Shown here: piece by piece, positions 1-8,633 of the stretch
How the letters are laid out: every line of letters starts with the position of its first letter
How positions within the stretch are numbered: position 1 is the first letter of the stretch
NCBI RefSeq assembly: GCF_040253635.1
Contig: NZ_JBEJGX010000003.1
Coordinates: 3,782,001-3,846,000 of the forward strand
DNA from: Streptomyces sp. Edi2
Lineage (GTDB): Bacteria; Actinomycetota; Actinomycetes; Streptomycetales; Streptomycetaceae
Reading direction: 5' to 3'
DNA: 64,000 nt
Program-made: the position numbers and the translations under genes
The notes under the pieces: generated by a model
What the model saw: only the letters and a program-made list of their open reading frames with translations
What the model was told of the DNA's origin: nothing
The model's database searches: none

Positions 1-1
1 C

Positions 2-154
2 GCCTACGTCCCCGGGGCGCCGTTCTTCGCGGGGCCGCCGGATGCGACCGCCGTCCGTCTGTCGTTCGTGACGCACTCCCCGGAGGAGATCCGCGAGGGG
101 CTGGGACGGCTGCAGAAGGCTCTGGAGGGGGCGCGCCGGAGCGAAGGCCCCTGA
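2..154 (+). CDS. C-terminal fragment of PLP-dependent aminotransferase
   Basis: The window opens inside a gene; the last 50 residues are visible. The fragment contains FFAGPPDATAVRLSF followed by a helix rich in charged residues (EEIREGLGRLQKAL), which is the C-terminal signature of class I/II aminotransferases of the 2-aminoadipate/MocR-like group, where the RLSF strand and final helix close the small domain. The substrate cannot be told from this piece. It reads toward the following SDR gene, 86 bases away. The PLP lysine and most of the protein lie outside the window, so the family call is moderate. Confidence 0.6.
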   Translation, partial: AYVPGAPFFAGPPDATAVRLSFVTHSPEEIREGLGRLQKALEGARRSEGP

Positions 155-240
155 CGGCGGCAGCTCTGGCTTTCCCTGTCCCCCGGGCCTAACCTGACGC
201 GCCATCAGAAGCGCGTCGCGGGACCGGCCGGGAGGCACAC

Positions 241-1026
241 ATGCTGCTGCGGAACAAGACCGTCATCGTCTCGGGCGTGGGAGCCGGGCTCGGCCATCAG
301 GTCGCGGCGGCCTGTGTACGGGACGGTGCCTCGGTGGTGCTGGGAGCCCGTACGGAGGCGAATCTCGCCAAATCGGCGGCACAGATCGACCCTTCGGGCG
401 GCCGCACGGCCTGGCGGGCGACCGATATCGGCGACGAGGAGCAGTGCGAGGCGCTGGCCGCGCTGGCCGTGGAGCGGTTCGGCGGGATCGATGCGGTGGT
501 CCATGTCGCGGCGCTGGACTCGCTCTTCGGAGGCCTGCGGGACGCCGACTTCGACTCCTGGCGCAGCGTCGTGGACGTCAATCTCTTCGGCACCCTGCGG
601 ATGACCCGCGCCTGCCTGCCGTCCCTGGTGGCGCGCGGCGGCGGCTCGGTGGTGATGATCGGCACCCAGTCGTCGGTCGCCGCCCCCTCGCAGGTGCAGC
701 AGGCGGCGTACGCGGCGTCCAAGGGCGGGCTGGTCTCGGCGATGTACTCGCTTGCGCGGGAGCTGGGGCCGGACCGGATACGGGTCAACACCGTGCAGCC
801 CGGGTGGATGTGGGGCCCGCCGGTGGAGGCGTACGTCACGTTCCAGGCGCACGGTGAAGGCGTTCCGGAAGCGGAGGTGCTGGGCCGGCTGGCGGAGCGG
901 ATGGCGCTGCCCGAGCTGGCGACGGACGCGGACGTGGCTGAGTGTGCGGTCTTCCTGGCCTCCGACCGGGCGCGTGCCATCACCGGCCAGTCGCTGCTGG
1001 TCAACGCGGGGGAGCTGATGCGGTAG
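241..1026 (+). CDS. SDR family NAD(P)-dependent oxidoreductase
   Basis: This 261-residue protein is a classical short-chain dehydrogenase. The cofactor loop near residues 11-17 reads GVGAGLG, a variant of TGxxxGxG. The catalytic serine lies in the IGTQSS segment and the YxxxK pair is in AAYAASKGG. The C-terminus has the usual VFLASDRARAITGQSLLVNAG substrate-loop end. Such enzymes interconvert alcohols and ketones using NAD(H) or NADP(H) in the cytosol; the substrate is not predictable. The start is supported by GGGAGG about six bases upstream. No regulon palindrome lies in front of it, so it may not belong to the catabolic set further right. A stem-loop follows immediately. Confidence 0.88.
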   Translation: MLLRNKTVIVSGVGAGLGHQVAAACVRDGASVVLGARTEANLAKSAAQIDPSGGRTAWRATDIGDEEQCEALAALAVERFGGIDAVVHVAALDSLFGGLRDADFDSWRSVVDVNLFGTLRMTRACLPSLVARGGGSVVMIGTQSSVAAPSQVQQAAYAASKGGLVSAMYSLARELGPDRIRVNTVQPGWMWGPPVEAYVTFQAHGEGVPEAEVLGRLAERMALPELATDADVAECAVFLASDRARAITGQSLLVNAGELMR

Positions 1027-1050
1027 CGGCCCCGCCCCTCCGCGGGCCGC
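1027..1050. terminator. Stem-loop terminator after SDR gene
   Basis: A perfect 7-bp inverted repeat (GCGGCCC and GGGCCGC, 10-base loop) begins directly after the SDR stop codon, in the convergent gap between this gene and the ADP-ribosylglycohydrolase. There is no T-run, as is usual for Streptomyces hairpin terminators. Three imperfect copies of CGGCCGGTCCGTCT follow at about 1070-1118. Confidence 0.5.
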
Positions 1051-1114
1051 ACCACCGGGCCCGCGCCCCGGCCGGTCCGTCTCCGGTACGGCCGGTCCGT
1101 CTGCGTACGGCCGG

Positions 1115-2233
1115 TCAGGCCCGCGGGTACCGGGCGAGCCACCCCGGCGACGAGCCGGCCGGGCCGTGCAGCGCGGGCCCCTGCGTCATCTCCATCGAGA
1201 AGTCGTCGGCCAGCTGCAGGATCGTCTCCCGGCCCTCCAGCTCGACCAGCCACACCGGCGGCAGCGCCGTCTCGCCGTGCAGGGTCCCCAGCAGGTTGCC
1301 GCAGATGGCGCCGGTGGAATCGCTGTCCCCGCTGTGGTTGACGGCGAGCAGCAGGCCGTGCCGGACGTCCTCGGCGACCAGTGCGCAGTACACGCCGATC
1401 GCCAGCGCCTCCTCGGCCGTCCAGCCCGCACCCAGCGACTCCACCCGGGCGGGTGTCGGCATGCCCTGCCGCACGGCGCCGAGCGCGCGCTTGAGAGCGT
1501 CGGTGGTCTCCTCGTGGCCCGGGCGGGTGGCCAGGTGCGCCAGCGCCTTCTGCACGGCGCCGTCGAGGTCTTCGCCGCGGGCCAGCGAATGGCTGATGAC
1601 CGCGAAGGCGCCGGCCGCCAGATAGCCGGTGGGGTGGCCGTGCGTCTGCGCCCCGCACTCGGCGGCGAGCTGGAAGACAAGCTGCGGCTCCCAGCCGACC
1701 AGCAGGCCGAACGGCGCGGAGCGCATCACCGCGCCGCAGCCCTTCGAGTCCGGGTTCTTGGGCGCTTCGAGGGTGCCCATCACCTCGTCACCGAGGCCGC
1801 TCAGGCAGGCCTGGCCGGGCGCCCTGCGGGAGTACAGCCACTCCTCGCGGGCGAGCCAGCCGTCGTCCTTCTTGCGCTCGTCCGGGCCCCAGTCGCGCTG
1901 GGTGGCGGCCCAGCGCAGATAGGCGCGGTGGACGTCGGTGGGCGGATGCCAGGCGCCGGTGTCGCGGCGCACCTGGGCCCGGATCAGCCCGTCCACGGTG
2001 AACAGGGTCATCTGGGTGTCGTCGGTGACCGCGCCGCGCCGCCCGAAGGCGGGTACAAAATCAGCCACGCCTTCCTGGCCGTGCGCCGTGCGGATCGCAT
2101 CCAGCGAGTCGAATTCGATACCGGCACCGAGCGCATCGCCGATGGCGCCGCCGAGCAGACAGCCGCGTACCCGGCTACGGAAGTCCTGCTGTTCCGCGCG
2201 CCCCCAGATGGCGCCGCCTCCCGCTGCGCTCAT
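1115..2233 (-). CDS. ADP-ribosylglycohydrolase family protein
   Basis: This 372-residue protein belongs to the ADP-ribosylglycohydrolase (DraG/ARH) family, all-alpha enzymes with a binuclear magnesium site that remove ADP-ribose from protein side chains or small molecules. The metal-binding motifs are visible: GDALGAGIEF near residues 32-41, TDDTQMTLF near residues 70-78, and the C-terminal NHSGDSDSTGAICGN. GGGAGG precedes the ATG by about five bases. The gene points away from the hydroxyacid dehydrogenase, with a shared 200-base upstream region. The target in the cell is unknown; no partner ADP-ribosyltransferase is in the window. Confidence 0.9.
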   Translation of the reverse strand: MSAAGGGAIWGRAEQQDFRSRVRGCLLGGAIGDALGAGIEFDSLDAIRTAHGQEGVADFVPAFGRRGAVTDDTQMTLFTVDGLIRAQVRRDTGAWHPPTDVHRAYLRWAATQRDWGPDERKKDDGWLAREEWLYSRRAPGQACLSGLGDEVMGTLEAPKNPDSKGCGAVMRSAPFGLLVGWEPQLVFQLAAECGAQTHGHPTGYLAAGAFAVISHSLARGEDLDGAVQKALAHLATRPGHEETTDALKRALGAVRQGMPTPARVESLGAGWTAEEALAIGVYCALVAEDVRHGLLLAVNHSGDSDSTGAICGNLLGTLHGETALPPVWLVELEGRETILQLADDFSMEMTQGPALHGPAGSSPGWLARYPRA

Positions 2234-2433
2234 TGCGCCTCCCGAAGCTCACGACGTTCGGGGGCCTAGCAGAGGCCCCCTGGGGCAGCACTGTAATCGT
2301 TCAGGATTGATCAATTTTCGGCCAGGAGGGTAATGCGAATAGTCACTCACAAGGAGGCTTTTGGCCGGTACGGTCCCGATCAGTACCATCCGGCCACCCC
2401 GGCCGCCCTCCTCGCCCTCCTGGGAGAATCCGC

Positions 2434-3393
2434 ATGACGTTGCGCTGCGCCGTACTCGACGACTACCAGGACAGCGCCCTCTCGATGGCCGACTGGTCCC
2501 TCCTGGCGGGCGCCGTGGACGTCCGTACGCTGCGGCAGCCCCTCGGCTCCGAGGACGACGTGGTGGCGGGGATCGGCGACTGCGAGATCGTCGTCGCGAT
2601 GCGCGAGCGCACCCCGTTCCCCGCCTCGCTCCTGGCCCGGCTGCCCCGTCTGCGGCTCCTGGTCACCTCCGGGATGCGCAATGCCGCCATCGATCTGGCG
2701 GCCGCCGCCCGGCACGGCGTCACCGTCTGCGGCACGGCCAGCAACACCGAGCCGCCCGTCGAACTGACCTGGGCGCTGGTCCTGGGCCTCGCCCGCCACC
2801 TCGTCACCGAGAGCACCGCGATGCGCACCGACGGGCCCTGGCAGAGCACGCTCGGCGCGGATCTGCACGGCCGCACGCTCGGCCTGCTCGGCCTCGGCAA
2901 GATCGGCACCCGGGTCGCCCGGATCGGCCAGGCCTTCGGCATGAACCTGACGGCCTGGAGCCGGAATCTGACTGCCGAGCGCGCCGCGGAGGCGGGCGTC
3001 CGGCTCGCCGCCTCCAAGGAAGAGCTCCTGGAGGCGAGCGACTTCGTCTCCGTGCACCTCGTGCTCAGCGACCGCACCCGCGGCCTGCTCGGCGCGGACG
3101 AACTGCGCCGGATGCGGCCGACGGCGTACCTCGTCAACACCTCCCGCGCCGCCATCGTCGAGCAGTCCGCGCTGCTGCGGGCGCTGCGCGAGCACGGGAT
3201 CGCCGGTGCCGGCCTGGACGTCTTCGACCAGGAGCCGCTGCCCGCCGGCCACCCGCTGCGCACCCTCCCGAACGTGCTCGCCCTCCCCCACCTCGGCTAT
3301 GCCACCCGCCGCAACTACGAGGGCTACTTCCAGCAGGCCATCGAGGACATCACCGCCTTCCTGGCGGGCAGCCCGGTCCGCGAACTGGGCTGA
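2434..3393 (+). CDS. D-2-hydroxyacid dehydrogenase family protein
   Basis: This 319-residue protein is an NAD(P)-dependent D-isomer-specific 2-hydroxyacid dehydrogenase, like phosphoglycerate or glyoxylate/hydroxypyruvate reductases. The Rossmann motif GLGKIGTRVA is near residues 152-161. The catalytic arginine lies in NTSRAAIV (around 230), the glutamate in DQEPLP (around 264) and the histidine in LPHLGY (around 286). It lacks the C-terminal ACT domain of SerA. GGGAG lies seven bases before the ATG. An upstream AAGGAGG followed by TTG at 2361 opens an out-of-frame reading frame and was not used. The exact 2-oxoacid substrate cannot be assigned. Confidence 0.88.
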   Translation: MTLRCAVLDDYQDSALSMADWSLLAGAVDVRTLRQPLGSEDDVVAGIGDCEIVVAMRERTPFPASLLARLPRLRLLVTSGMRNAAIDLAAAARHGVTVCGTASNTEPPVELTWALVLGLARHLVTESTAMRTDGPWQSTLGADLHGRTLGLLGLGKIGTRVARIGQAFGMNLTAWSRNLTAERAAEAGVRLAASKEELLEASDFVSVHLVLSDRTRGLLGADELRRMRPTAYLVNTSRAAIVEQSALLRALREHGIAGAGLDVFDQEPLPAGHPLRTLPNVLALPHLGYATRRNYEGYFQQAIEDITAFLAGSPVRELG

Positions 3394-3410
3394 CGCGGAG
3401 CGGGCGGCGC

Positions 3411-3444
3411 CGGGGCCGGCGGACGGCAGAGCCGCCCGGCCCCC
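3411..3444. terminator. GC-rich hairpin after hydroxyacid dehydrogenase
   Basis: GGGGCCGGCGG pairs with CCGCCCGGCCCC, leaving one bulged base and a nine-base loop, 18 bases beyond the stop codon. This probably ends the dehydrogenase transcript before the small gene that follows. Confidence 0.45.
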
Positions 3445-3501
3445 GCCCGGGGGGTCAACCGTTCGATCATGGCGGCGGTGCCCGCTGGGCATGCTGTCCC
3501 C

Positions 3502-3759
3502 ATGTCCGAGTACGAGTGGGATCGCACCACCATGGCCGTTGTCGCCTCCGCGCTCTCCGGGGACAGCGACGGCGCGGTGGAACTCCTCCGTCCGCTCCCC
3601 CAGAGCGATGTCTGCCATATCGCGGTACGGCTCGCCGCGATGGCCGCCGACGCGCTGATCGTCGCCGCCCAGGACAGCGGAGGCGACCGCGAGGAGGCAC
3701 TGTCGCAGTGGCAGCAGTGCATCCTGCAGCACGAGGCCGAGTACGAGGGCGGCGAGTAG
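3502..3759 (+). CDS. Small hypothetical protein (85 aa)
   Basis: This short acidic, alpha-helical protein begins MSEYEWDRTTMAVV and ends EAEYEGGE. No domain is recognised. The composition (Ala, Glu, Asp rich, no membrane segment, no signal peptide, no cysteine pair) suggests a small soluble helical protein. The ATG at 3502 is preferred over an in-frame upstream ATG at 3469 because the upstream leader looks like non-coding sequence, but no convincing ribosome-binding site is seen for either. It stands alone, between a terminator-like hairpin and the convergent fbiC gene. Confidence 0.55.
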   Translation: MSEYEWDRTTMAVVASALSGDSDGAVELLRPLPQSDVCHIAVRLAAMAADALIVAAQDSGGDREEALSQWQQCILQHEAEYEGGE

Positions 3760-3900
3760 CGGGGCCCCCGCGGCCGGCCGGAGCGCCGGATCCCGGGGGG
3801 CGGCGCGCCGGGCAGCCGGCCTCGTGGCGCCGGCGCGTCAGGCAGCGGGCCTCGTGGCGCCGGCGCCGCCTTCCGCGCCCGGTGCAGGCCCGCTCCCCGG

Positions 3901-6549
3901 CTACTCCACGACCGGCAGCAGCTCCGGCAGATGGCCGTCCGAGGCGAGGGCGGCGGCCCGGCGTTCTTCGGTGACCGGGGCGTACGTCGTGGTGCGCGGG
4001 CGGGCCGGGCGGCCGGCCAGGTCGGCGATGGCGATCAGGTCCTGGATGGAGCGGTAGGAGCCGTAACTCGAGCCCGCCATCCGGGAGATGGTCTCCTCCA
4101 TCAGCGTGCCGCCGAGGTCGTTGGCGCCGGAGCGGAGCATTTCGGCCGCGCCTTCGGTCCCGAGCTTGACCCAGCTGGTCTGGATGTTGGTGATGTGGGG
4201 GTGCAGCAGCACCCGGGCCATCGCGGTCACCGCGCGGTTGTCGCGCGTGGTGGGGCCGGGGCGGGCGATGCCTGCGAGGTAGACGGGGGCGTTGGTGTGG
4301 ATGAAGGGGAGGGTGACGAACTCCGTGAAGCCACCCGTCTCCTGCTGGATCTGTGCCAGCAGCCGCAGATGGCCCAGCCAGTGGCGCGGCTGGTCGACAT
4401 GGCCGTACATCATCGTCGAGGACGAGCCGATCCCCAGCTCATGGGCGGTCTTGATGACCTCGACCCAGGTGGCGGTGGGCAGTTTGCCCTTGGTGAGGAT
4501 CCAGCGGACCTCGTCGTCGAGGATCTCGGCCGCGGTGCCGGGGATGCTGTCCAGCCCGGCGGCCTTGGCCTCGGAAAGCCACTCGCGGATGGACAGGCCC
4601 GTACGCGTCGCGCCGTTGACGACCTCCATGGGCGAGAAGGCATGCACATGCATACCGGGGACGCGTTCCTTCACGGCGCGCGCGATGTCGAAGTACGCCG
4701 TGCCGGGCAGGTCGGGGTGGATGCCGCCCTGCATGCACACCTCCACCGCCCCTACGTCCCACGCCTGTTGGGCGCGGTCGGCCACCTGGGAGAGGGAGAG
4801 GGTGTAGGCGTCGGCGTCGGTGCGGCGCTGCGCGAACGCGCAGAAGCGGCAGCCCGTGTAACAGACGTTGGTGAAGTTGATGTTCCTGGTGACGATGTAG
4901 GTGACGTCGTCCCCCACGGTGTCGCGCCGCAGGTGGTCGGCGATGGTGCAGAGGGCGTCCAGGGCGGGCCCGTCGGCGTGCAGCAGCGCCAGGGCCTGGG
5001 CGTCGGTGAGCCGGGTGGGGTCGTCGGCGGCCTGCGACAGGGCCTGCCGCACGTCGGCTTCGATGCGCTCCGGTGCCATCCCCGGGGCGGCGGCCTCCCG
5101 CAGTGCCTCCCAGTCGCCGTAGACCTCGTCGAAGTCGTCGCGGCGGTCGGCGGTGCGGCCTTCGGTGTCGATGGTGTGGTGCAGGTCCGTACGGCCCGAC
5201 GAGATCATCGTGAAGCCCTCGTCGGGCTCCTGCCAGGGGCGGCCCACCACGGGGGCGTCCTCCACGGCCAGGCCCGTCTCCGGGTCGGCGAGCGCCCGTA
5301 CATGGGGCAGCAGGCGGGGGTCGAGCCAGGGCTCACCGCGCTGCAGGAACTCCGGGTAGATGGGGAGCCGTTCCCGCAGCTCGAACCCGGAGGCGGCGCA
5401 GCGCTCGGTCAGCTCGTCGATCTGGGGCCAGGGGCGCTCGGGGTTCACGTGGTCGAGGGTCAGCGGGGAGACGCCGCCCCAGTCGTCGATCCCGGCGTCG
5501 ATGAGCATTGCGTACTCGCCGTCGACGAGGTTGGGCGGTGCCTGGATGCGCGTCGAGGGGCCCATGATGTGCCGGGCCACCGCGATGGTCGCGGCCAGCT
5601 CCTCCAGCTCGGCGTCCGGCATGCCGCGCATCGCCGTGTCCGGCTTGGCGCGGAAGTTCTGCATGATCAGCTCTTGGATGCCGTGGTACGCGCGCTGGAT
5701 ACGGCGCAGCGCGAACAGCGACTCGGCGCGCTCCTCGTACGTCTCCCCGATGCCGATGAGCAGTCCGGTGGTGAAGGGGACGTTGGAGCGTCCGGCATCC
5801 TCCAGGACACGCAGCCGGACGGCCGGCTCCTTGTCGGGCGATCCGTAGTGGGGACCGCCGGGCTCGCTCCACAGCCGCTCGGCGGTCGTCTCCAGCATCA
5901 TCCCCAGGGACGGGGCGACGGGCTTGAGCCGCTGGAAGTCCGTCCAGGACAGCACCCCGGGGTTGAGGTGCGGCAGCAGACCGGTCTCCTCCAGGACGCG
6001 GATGGCCATGGCGCGGACGTACGAGAGCGTGTCGTCGTAGCCGTGCGCCTCCAGCCATTCGCGGGCCTCGGGCCAGCGGTCCTCCGGCTTGTCGCCCAGG
6101 GTGAAGAGGGCTTCTTTGCAGCCCAGTTCGGCGCCGCGGCGGGCAATGTCCAGCACCTCGTCGGGCGACATGAACATTCCGTGGCCGTCACGGCGCAGCT
6201 TGCCGGGGACGGTGACGAAGGTGCAGTAGTGGCACTTGTCCCGGCACAGGCGCGTCAGGGGGATGAAGACCCCGCGGGAGTACGTGATGACTCCGGGGCG
6301 GCCGGCGGCCTCCAGGCCGGCATCCCGCACCCGGGCCGCGGAGGCACACAGGTCCGTGAGGTCCGCGCCGCGCGCCTGCAGCAGCACCGCGGCCTCGCCG
6401 GCGTCCAGCGCCACACCGTCGCGGGCCCGCTTGAGCGCACGGCGCATCGCGTTGGCCGCCGGCCGCTCCTGTGAGGCGGGACCGGAGGCCCTTTCGTGGC
6501 CGGTCCCTTGGTCCGATGCCTGGTCAGGTCCCTGCACGCTGGAAGTCAT
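3901..6549 (-). CDS. fbiC: Bifunctional FO synthase CofG/CofH (FbiC)
   Basis: This 882-residue fused radical SAM enzyme makes 7,8-didemethyl-8-hydroxy-5-deazariboflavin (FO), the chromophore of coenzyme F420, from a pyrimidine precursor and tyrosine. The N-terminal half is CofG-like, with the radical SAM cluster motif CRDKCHYC at residues 102-109. The C-terminal half is CofH-like, with a second motif CYTGCRFC near residues 562-569 and the conserved [15 protein letters not shown] segment. Length and arrangement match actinobacterial FbiC. The ATG at 6549 follows GGAGG with no spacer; an upstream GTG at 6655-6657 is in frame, so the start may be misjudged by about 36 codons. The product fits the several F420/LLM-type oxidoreductases in this window. 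Confidence 0.95.
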   Translation of the reverse strand: MTSSVQGPDQASDQGTGHERASGPASQERPAANAMRRALKRARDGVALDAGEAAVLLQARGADLTDLCASAARVRDAGLEAAGRPGVITYSRGVFIPLTRLCRDKCHYCTFVTVPGKLRRDGHGMFMSPDEVLDIARRGAELGCKEALFTLGDKPEDRWPEAREWLEAHGYDDTLSYVRAMAIRVLEETGLLPHLNPGVLSWTDFQRLKPVAPSLGMMLETTAERLWSEPGGPHYGSPDKEPAVRLRVLEDAGRSNVPFTTGLLIGIGETYEERAESLFALRRIQRAYHGIQELIMQNFRAKPDTAMRGMPDAELEELAATIAVARHIMGPSTRIQAPPNLVDGEYAMLIDAGIDDWGGVSPLTLDHVNPERPWPQIDELTERCAASGFELRERLPIYPEFLQRGEPWLDPRLLPHVRALADPETGLAVEDAPVVGRPWQEPDEGFTMISSGRTDLHHTIDTEGRTADRRDDFDEVYGDWEALREAAAPGMAPERIEADVRQALSQAADDPTRLTDAQALALLHADGPALDALCTIADHLRRDTVGDDVTYIVTRNINFTNVCYTGCRFCAFAQRRTDADAYTLSLSQVADRAQQAWDVGAVEVCMQGGIHPDLPGTAYFDIARAVKERVPGMHVHAFSPMEVVNGATRTGLSIREWLSEAKAAGLDSIPGTAAEILDDEVRWILTKGKLPTATWVEVIKTAHELGIGSSSTMMYGHVDQPRHWLGHLRLLAQIQQETGGFTEFVTLPFIHTNAPVYLAGIARPGPTTRDNRAVTAMARVLLHPHITNIQTSWVKLGTEGAAEMLRSGANDLGGTLMEETISRMAGSSYGSYRSIQDLIAIADLAGRPARPRTTTYAPVTEERRAAALASDGHLPELLPVVE

Positions 6550-6708
6550 CCTCCGAGGATACGAGCGCCCACCGACAGCGCCGCCGCCGGAGATCGAGTG
6601 GTCGGTGTGCCACTGATCACTACGGCCCGTGGTTCCGTCCGGGCCCGGAAGGGGCACTTCCCGGCGGCGGTTCCGGGCACGCTTGCACAGCGGCGGCCCC
6701 TGGTACGT

Positions 6709-7107
6709 CTACATACCGGCCAGCAGTTCGTCGGAGTATGTCCGGGTCAGGAACTCCATGTTGTGGCCGTCGGGGTCGTTGAGGTACAGACCGCGGCCGC
6801 CGTCCCGGGTGTTGATCTCCTGTGGCCTGGTGTGCATGGGGTCGGCCCAGTAGGAGAGCTCCCGCTCCTGTATGCGGTCGAAGATCGTGTCGAACTCGCC
6901 CTCGGACACCAGGAACGCGTAATGCGTGGGGACGAACTCGCCGCCCGCGACGTGCTCGGCGTAGTCGAGGGTCACCCCGTTGTCGAGCTTCAGGGCCGCG
7001 AAGGGACCGTAGGCCTTGGGTTCGGGCGCGCCGAGCAGACCGGCCAGGAACCGGGCGGAGGCGAAACGGTCCTTGCTGTGCACGATCGTGTGGTCGAGGC
7101 GAGGCAT
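6709..7107 (-). CDS. VOC (glyoxalase/dioxygenase fold) family protein
   Basis: This 132-residue single-unit vicinal-oxygen-chelate protein has two beta-alpha-beta-beta-beta modules. Metal-ligand candidates are His6 in LDHTIVHSKD, His in PTHYAFLV near residue 82, and Glu in HNMEFLTR near residue 120; the GRGLYLNDPDGHNMEF block is the usual family ending. Members act as lyases, isomerases, ring-cleaving dioxygenases or antibiotic-binding proteins, so no reaction is assigned. AAGGAG lies six bases before the ATG. It is 159 bases upstream of fbiC on the same strand and might be co-transcribed with it. Confidence 0.85.
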   Translation of the reverse strand: MPRLDHTIVHSKDRFASARFLAGLLGAPEPKAYGPFAALKLDNGVTLDYAEHVAGGEFVPTHYAFLVSEGEFDTIFDRIQERELSYWADPMHTRPQEINTRDGGRGLYLNDPDGHNMEFLTRTYSDELLAGM

Positions 7108-7577
7108 GGGATCTCCTTGATCTCTCTGGCCGGGCGGTCAACGTGTCCCCTGATCTGCTGAGGCAGCGCGGGCCGTCGGGCTCCTTGGCCCATCGGCCTT
7201 TTTGGCCCACGGCCTTCATGGACCGCTGATCGCCTTGGGCCGCTGACCACCTGAGCCGCCGATCTTCCGGGACGGTTGATCTTCCTGGCCGTTCACCGTT
7301 CTCACCGGGCCGCCGGTCTGCGGGGAGATCCGCGGCCCTTCACCTTCGACGCTACGACTGCGGAGGCCGCAGCGGATCGTTCTCCGGTACCGACCCGGGC
7401 GGGAAGCGGTACACCGCTGGTCCTAGGCCGGGTCCGAGGCCGCCGCAGGCAGCCGGCCGGTGGAGGGCCCTCCCCCGGGGCCCGTGCGCCATCCGCTCCG
7501 CCATCCCTCCGCCGTCTCCGCCGTCCGCTCCGCCGTCCGTCACCCCTCCCGCACGCCGCACTCCCCTGCGTCACCCG
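7108..7577. other. Intergenic stretch without a convincing gene
   Basis: These 470 bases separate the VOC gene from the LLM oxidoreductase gene, both on the minus strand. Short open frames exist on both strands, but they have arginine-rich composition typical of frame shadows and no ribosome-binding sites. The part nearest 7108 should hold the VOC promoter. No clear repeat or hairpin terminator was found. Confidence 0.4.
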
Positions 7578-8402
7578 TCACAGGTACTGCGCGAAGTCGT
7601 CCAACGTCCGCAGCACCTCGGCCTCCCCGGCGGGCGGCAGCTGCAGCACCACCTCCTGCACGCCCAGCTCGCGGTAGTGCGCCAGCTTCCCGGCCGAGGG
7701 CTGGACCGCGTAGGGCACCACCACCGGCTCGCCCGTACGCCCGGCGTCCGACCATGCCTGCCGTAGTACCGGAACGGTCTCCGTCAGCCCGCGGCCGCCG
7801 ATCGGCAGCCACCCGTCGGCGTACTCGGCGATCTGCCCGAAGAGCTTGGGGCCGGCCGAGCCGCCGAGGAGGGTGCGCGGTGCGCCGTGCAGCGGTTTGG
7901 GGTGGGCGAGGGAGGCCCGTACGGACCCGAATGCGCCCTGATACGCGGTCGGTTCCTCGGCCCACAGGGCGCGCATCAGCGCCACCCGGTCGCGGGTCAG
8001 CTCCCGCCGGGTCGACCACTCGACGCCGTGGTCGGCTGCCTCCTCGACGTTCCAGCCGTAGCCGATGCCGAGGGTGAAGCGGCCGCCGGAGAGGAAGTCG
8101 AGGGTCGCGATCTGCTTGGCGAGGTCGACCGGGTCGTGCTGGGCGACGAGGGTGATGCCGGTGCCGAGGGCGAGCCGTTCGGTGACCGCGGCGACCTGGC
8201 CGAGCGCGATGAACGGGTCGAGGGTACGGCCGTATTCGCGGGGCAGCGGCTCGCCCATCGGGGCGGGGGTGTCCCGGCCGGCGGGGATGTGGGTGTGCTC
8301 GGGGAGATAGAGGCCGGCGAAACCGCGCTGCTCCAGCTCGCGGCCCAGCCGGTCCGGCCGGATCGTCTCGTCGGTCAGGAAGATCGTGGTCGCGATCCGC
8401 AT
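7578..8402 (-). CDS. LLM class F420-dependent oxidoreductase
   Basis: This 274-residue protein has the luciferase-like TIM barrel. Characteristic segments are the first strand MRIATTIFLTDE, the LYLPEHTHIP loop, the LALGTGITLVAQHDPVDLAKQIATLDFLS block, and GRFTLGIGYGWNVEEAADHGV, which is typical of the F420-using subgroup (TIGR03619-like). It probably moves hydride between F420 and an unknown carbonyl or alkene. GGAGG lies nine bases before the chosen ATG at 8402; the longer frame starting at 8441 has no such site. Proximity to fbiC is consistent with F420 use. Confidence 0.88.
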   Translation of the reverse strand: MRIATTIFLTDETIRPDRLGRELEQRGFAGLYLPEHTHIPAGRDTPAPMGEPLPREYGRTLDPFIALGQVAAVTERLALGTGITLVAQHDPVDLAKQIATLDFLSGGRFTLGIGYGWNVEEAADHGVEWSTRRELTRDRVALMRALWAEEPTAYQGAFGSVRASLAHPKPLHGAPRTLLGGSAGPKLFGQIAEYADGWLPIGGRGLTETVPVLRQAWSDAGRTGEPVVVPYAVQPSAGKLAHYRELGVQEVVLQLPPAGEAEVLRTLDDFAQYL

Positions 8403-8461
8403 GCGGGAACACCTCCGTGTCAGGCGGGTGAGTGACCGCATGGTGCCTCACCGCCCGACGG

Positions 8462-8470
8462 TTATCCACA
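8462..8470 (+). promoter_or_regulatory. Perfect DnaA-box-like nonamer TTATCCACA
   Basis: The sequence TTATCCACA, identical to the general bacterial DnaA box, lies in the gap between the divergent LLM and PHP-domain genes. It stands alone, so it may be chance or a transcriptional DnaA site rather than an origin. Confidence 0.3.
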
Positions 8471-8633
8471 GGCCTTTCGCTCTCCGTCACACGCGCGTAC
8501 AACAGTTTTCACGCGGTGCGACGAGCCGGCCGCGCAGCGGAACCAGACGCCCGCGGGCGGAACGGACGGGCACGACAGGCGCATGGGACAGGCCCGAGGC
8601 GGCACGGGGAGACGGAGATGGACGGGGGCCGAT

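Noticed and set aside
3931..6474. An 847-codon plus-strand reading frame opposite fbiC
   Set aside because: It is the antisense shadow of a clear FbiC gene, is rich in Arg/Gly/Val, and has no ribosome site or domain.
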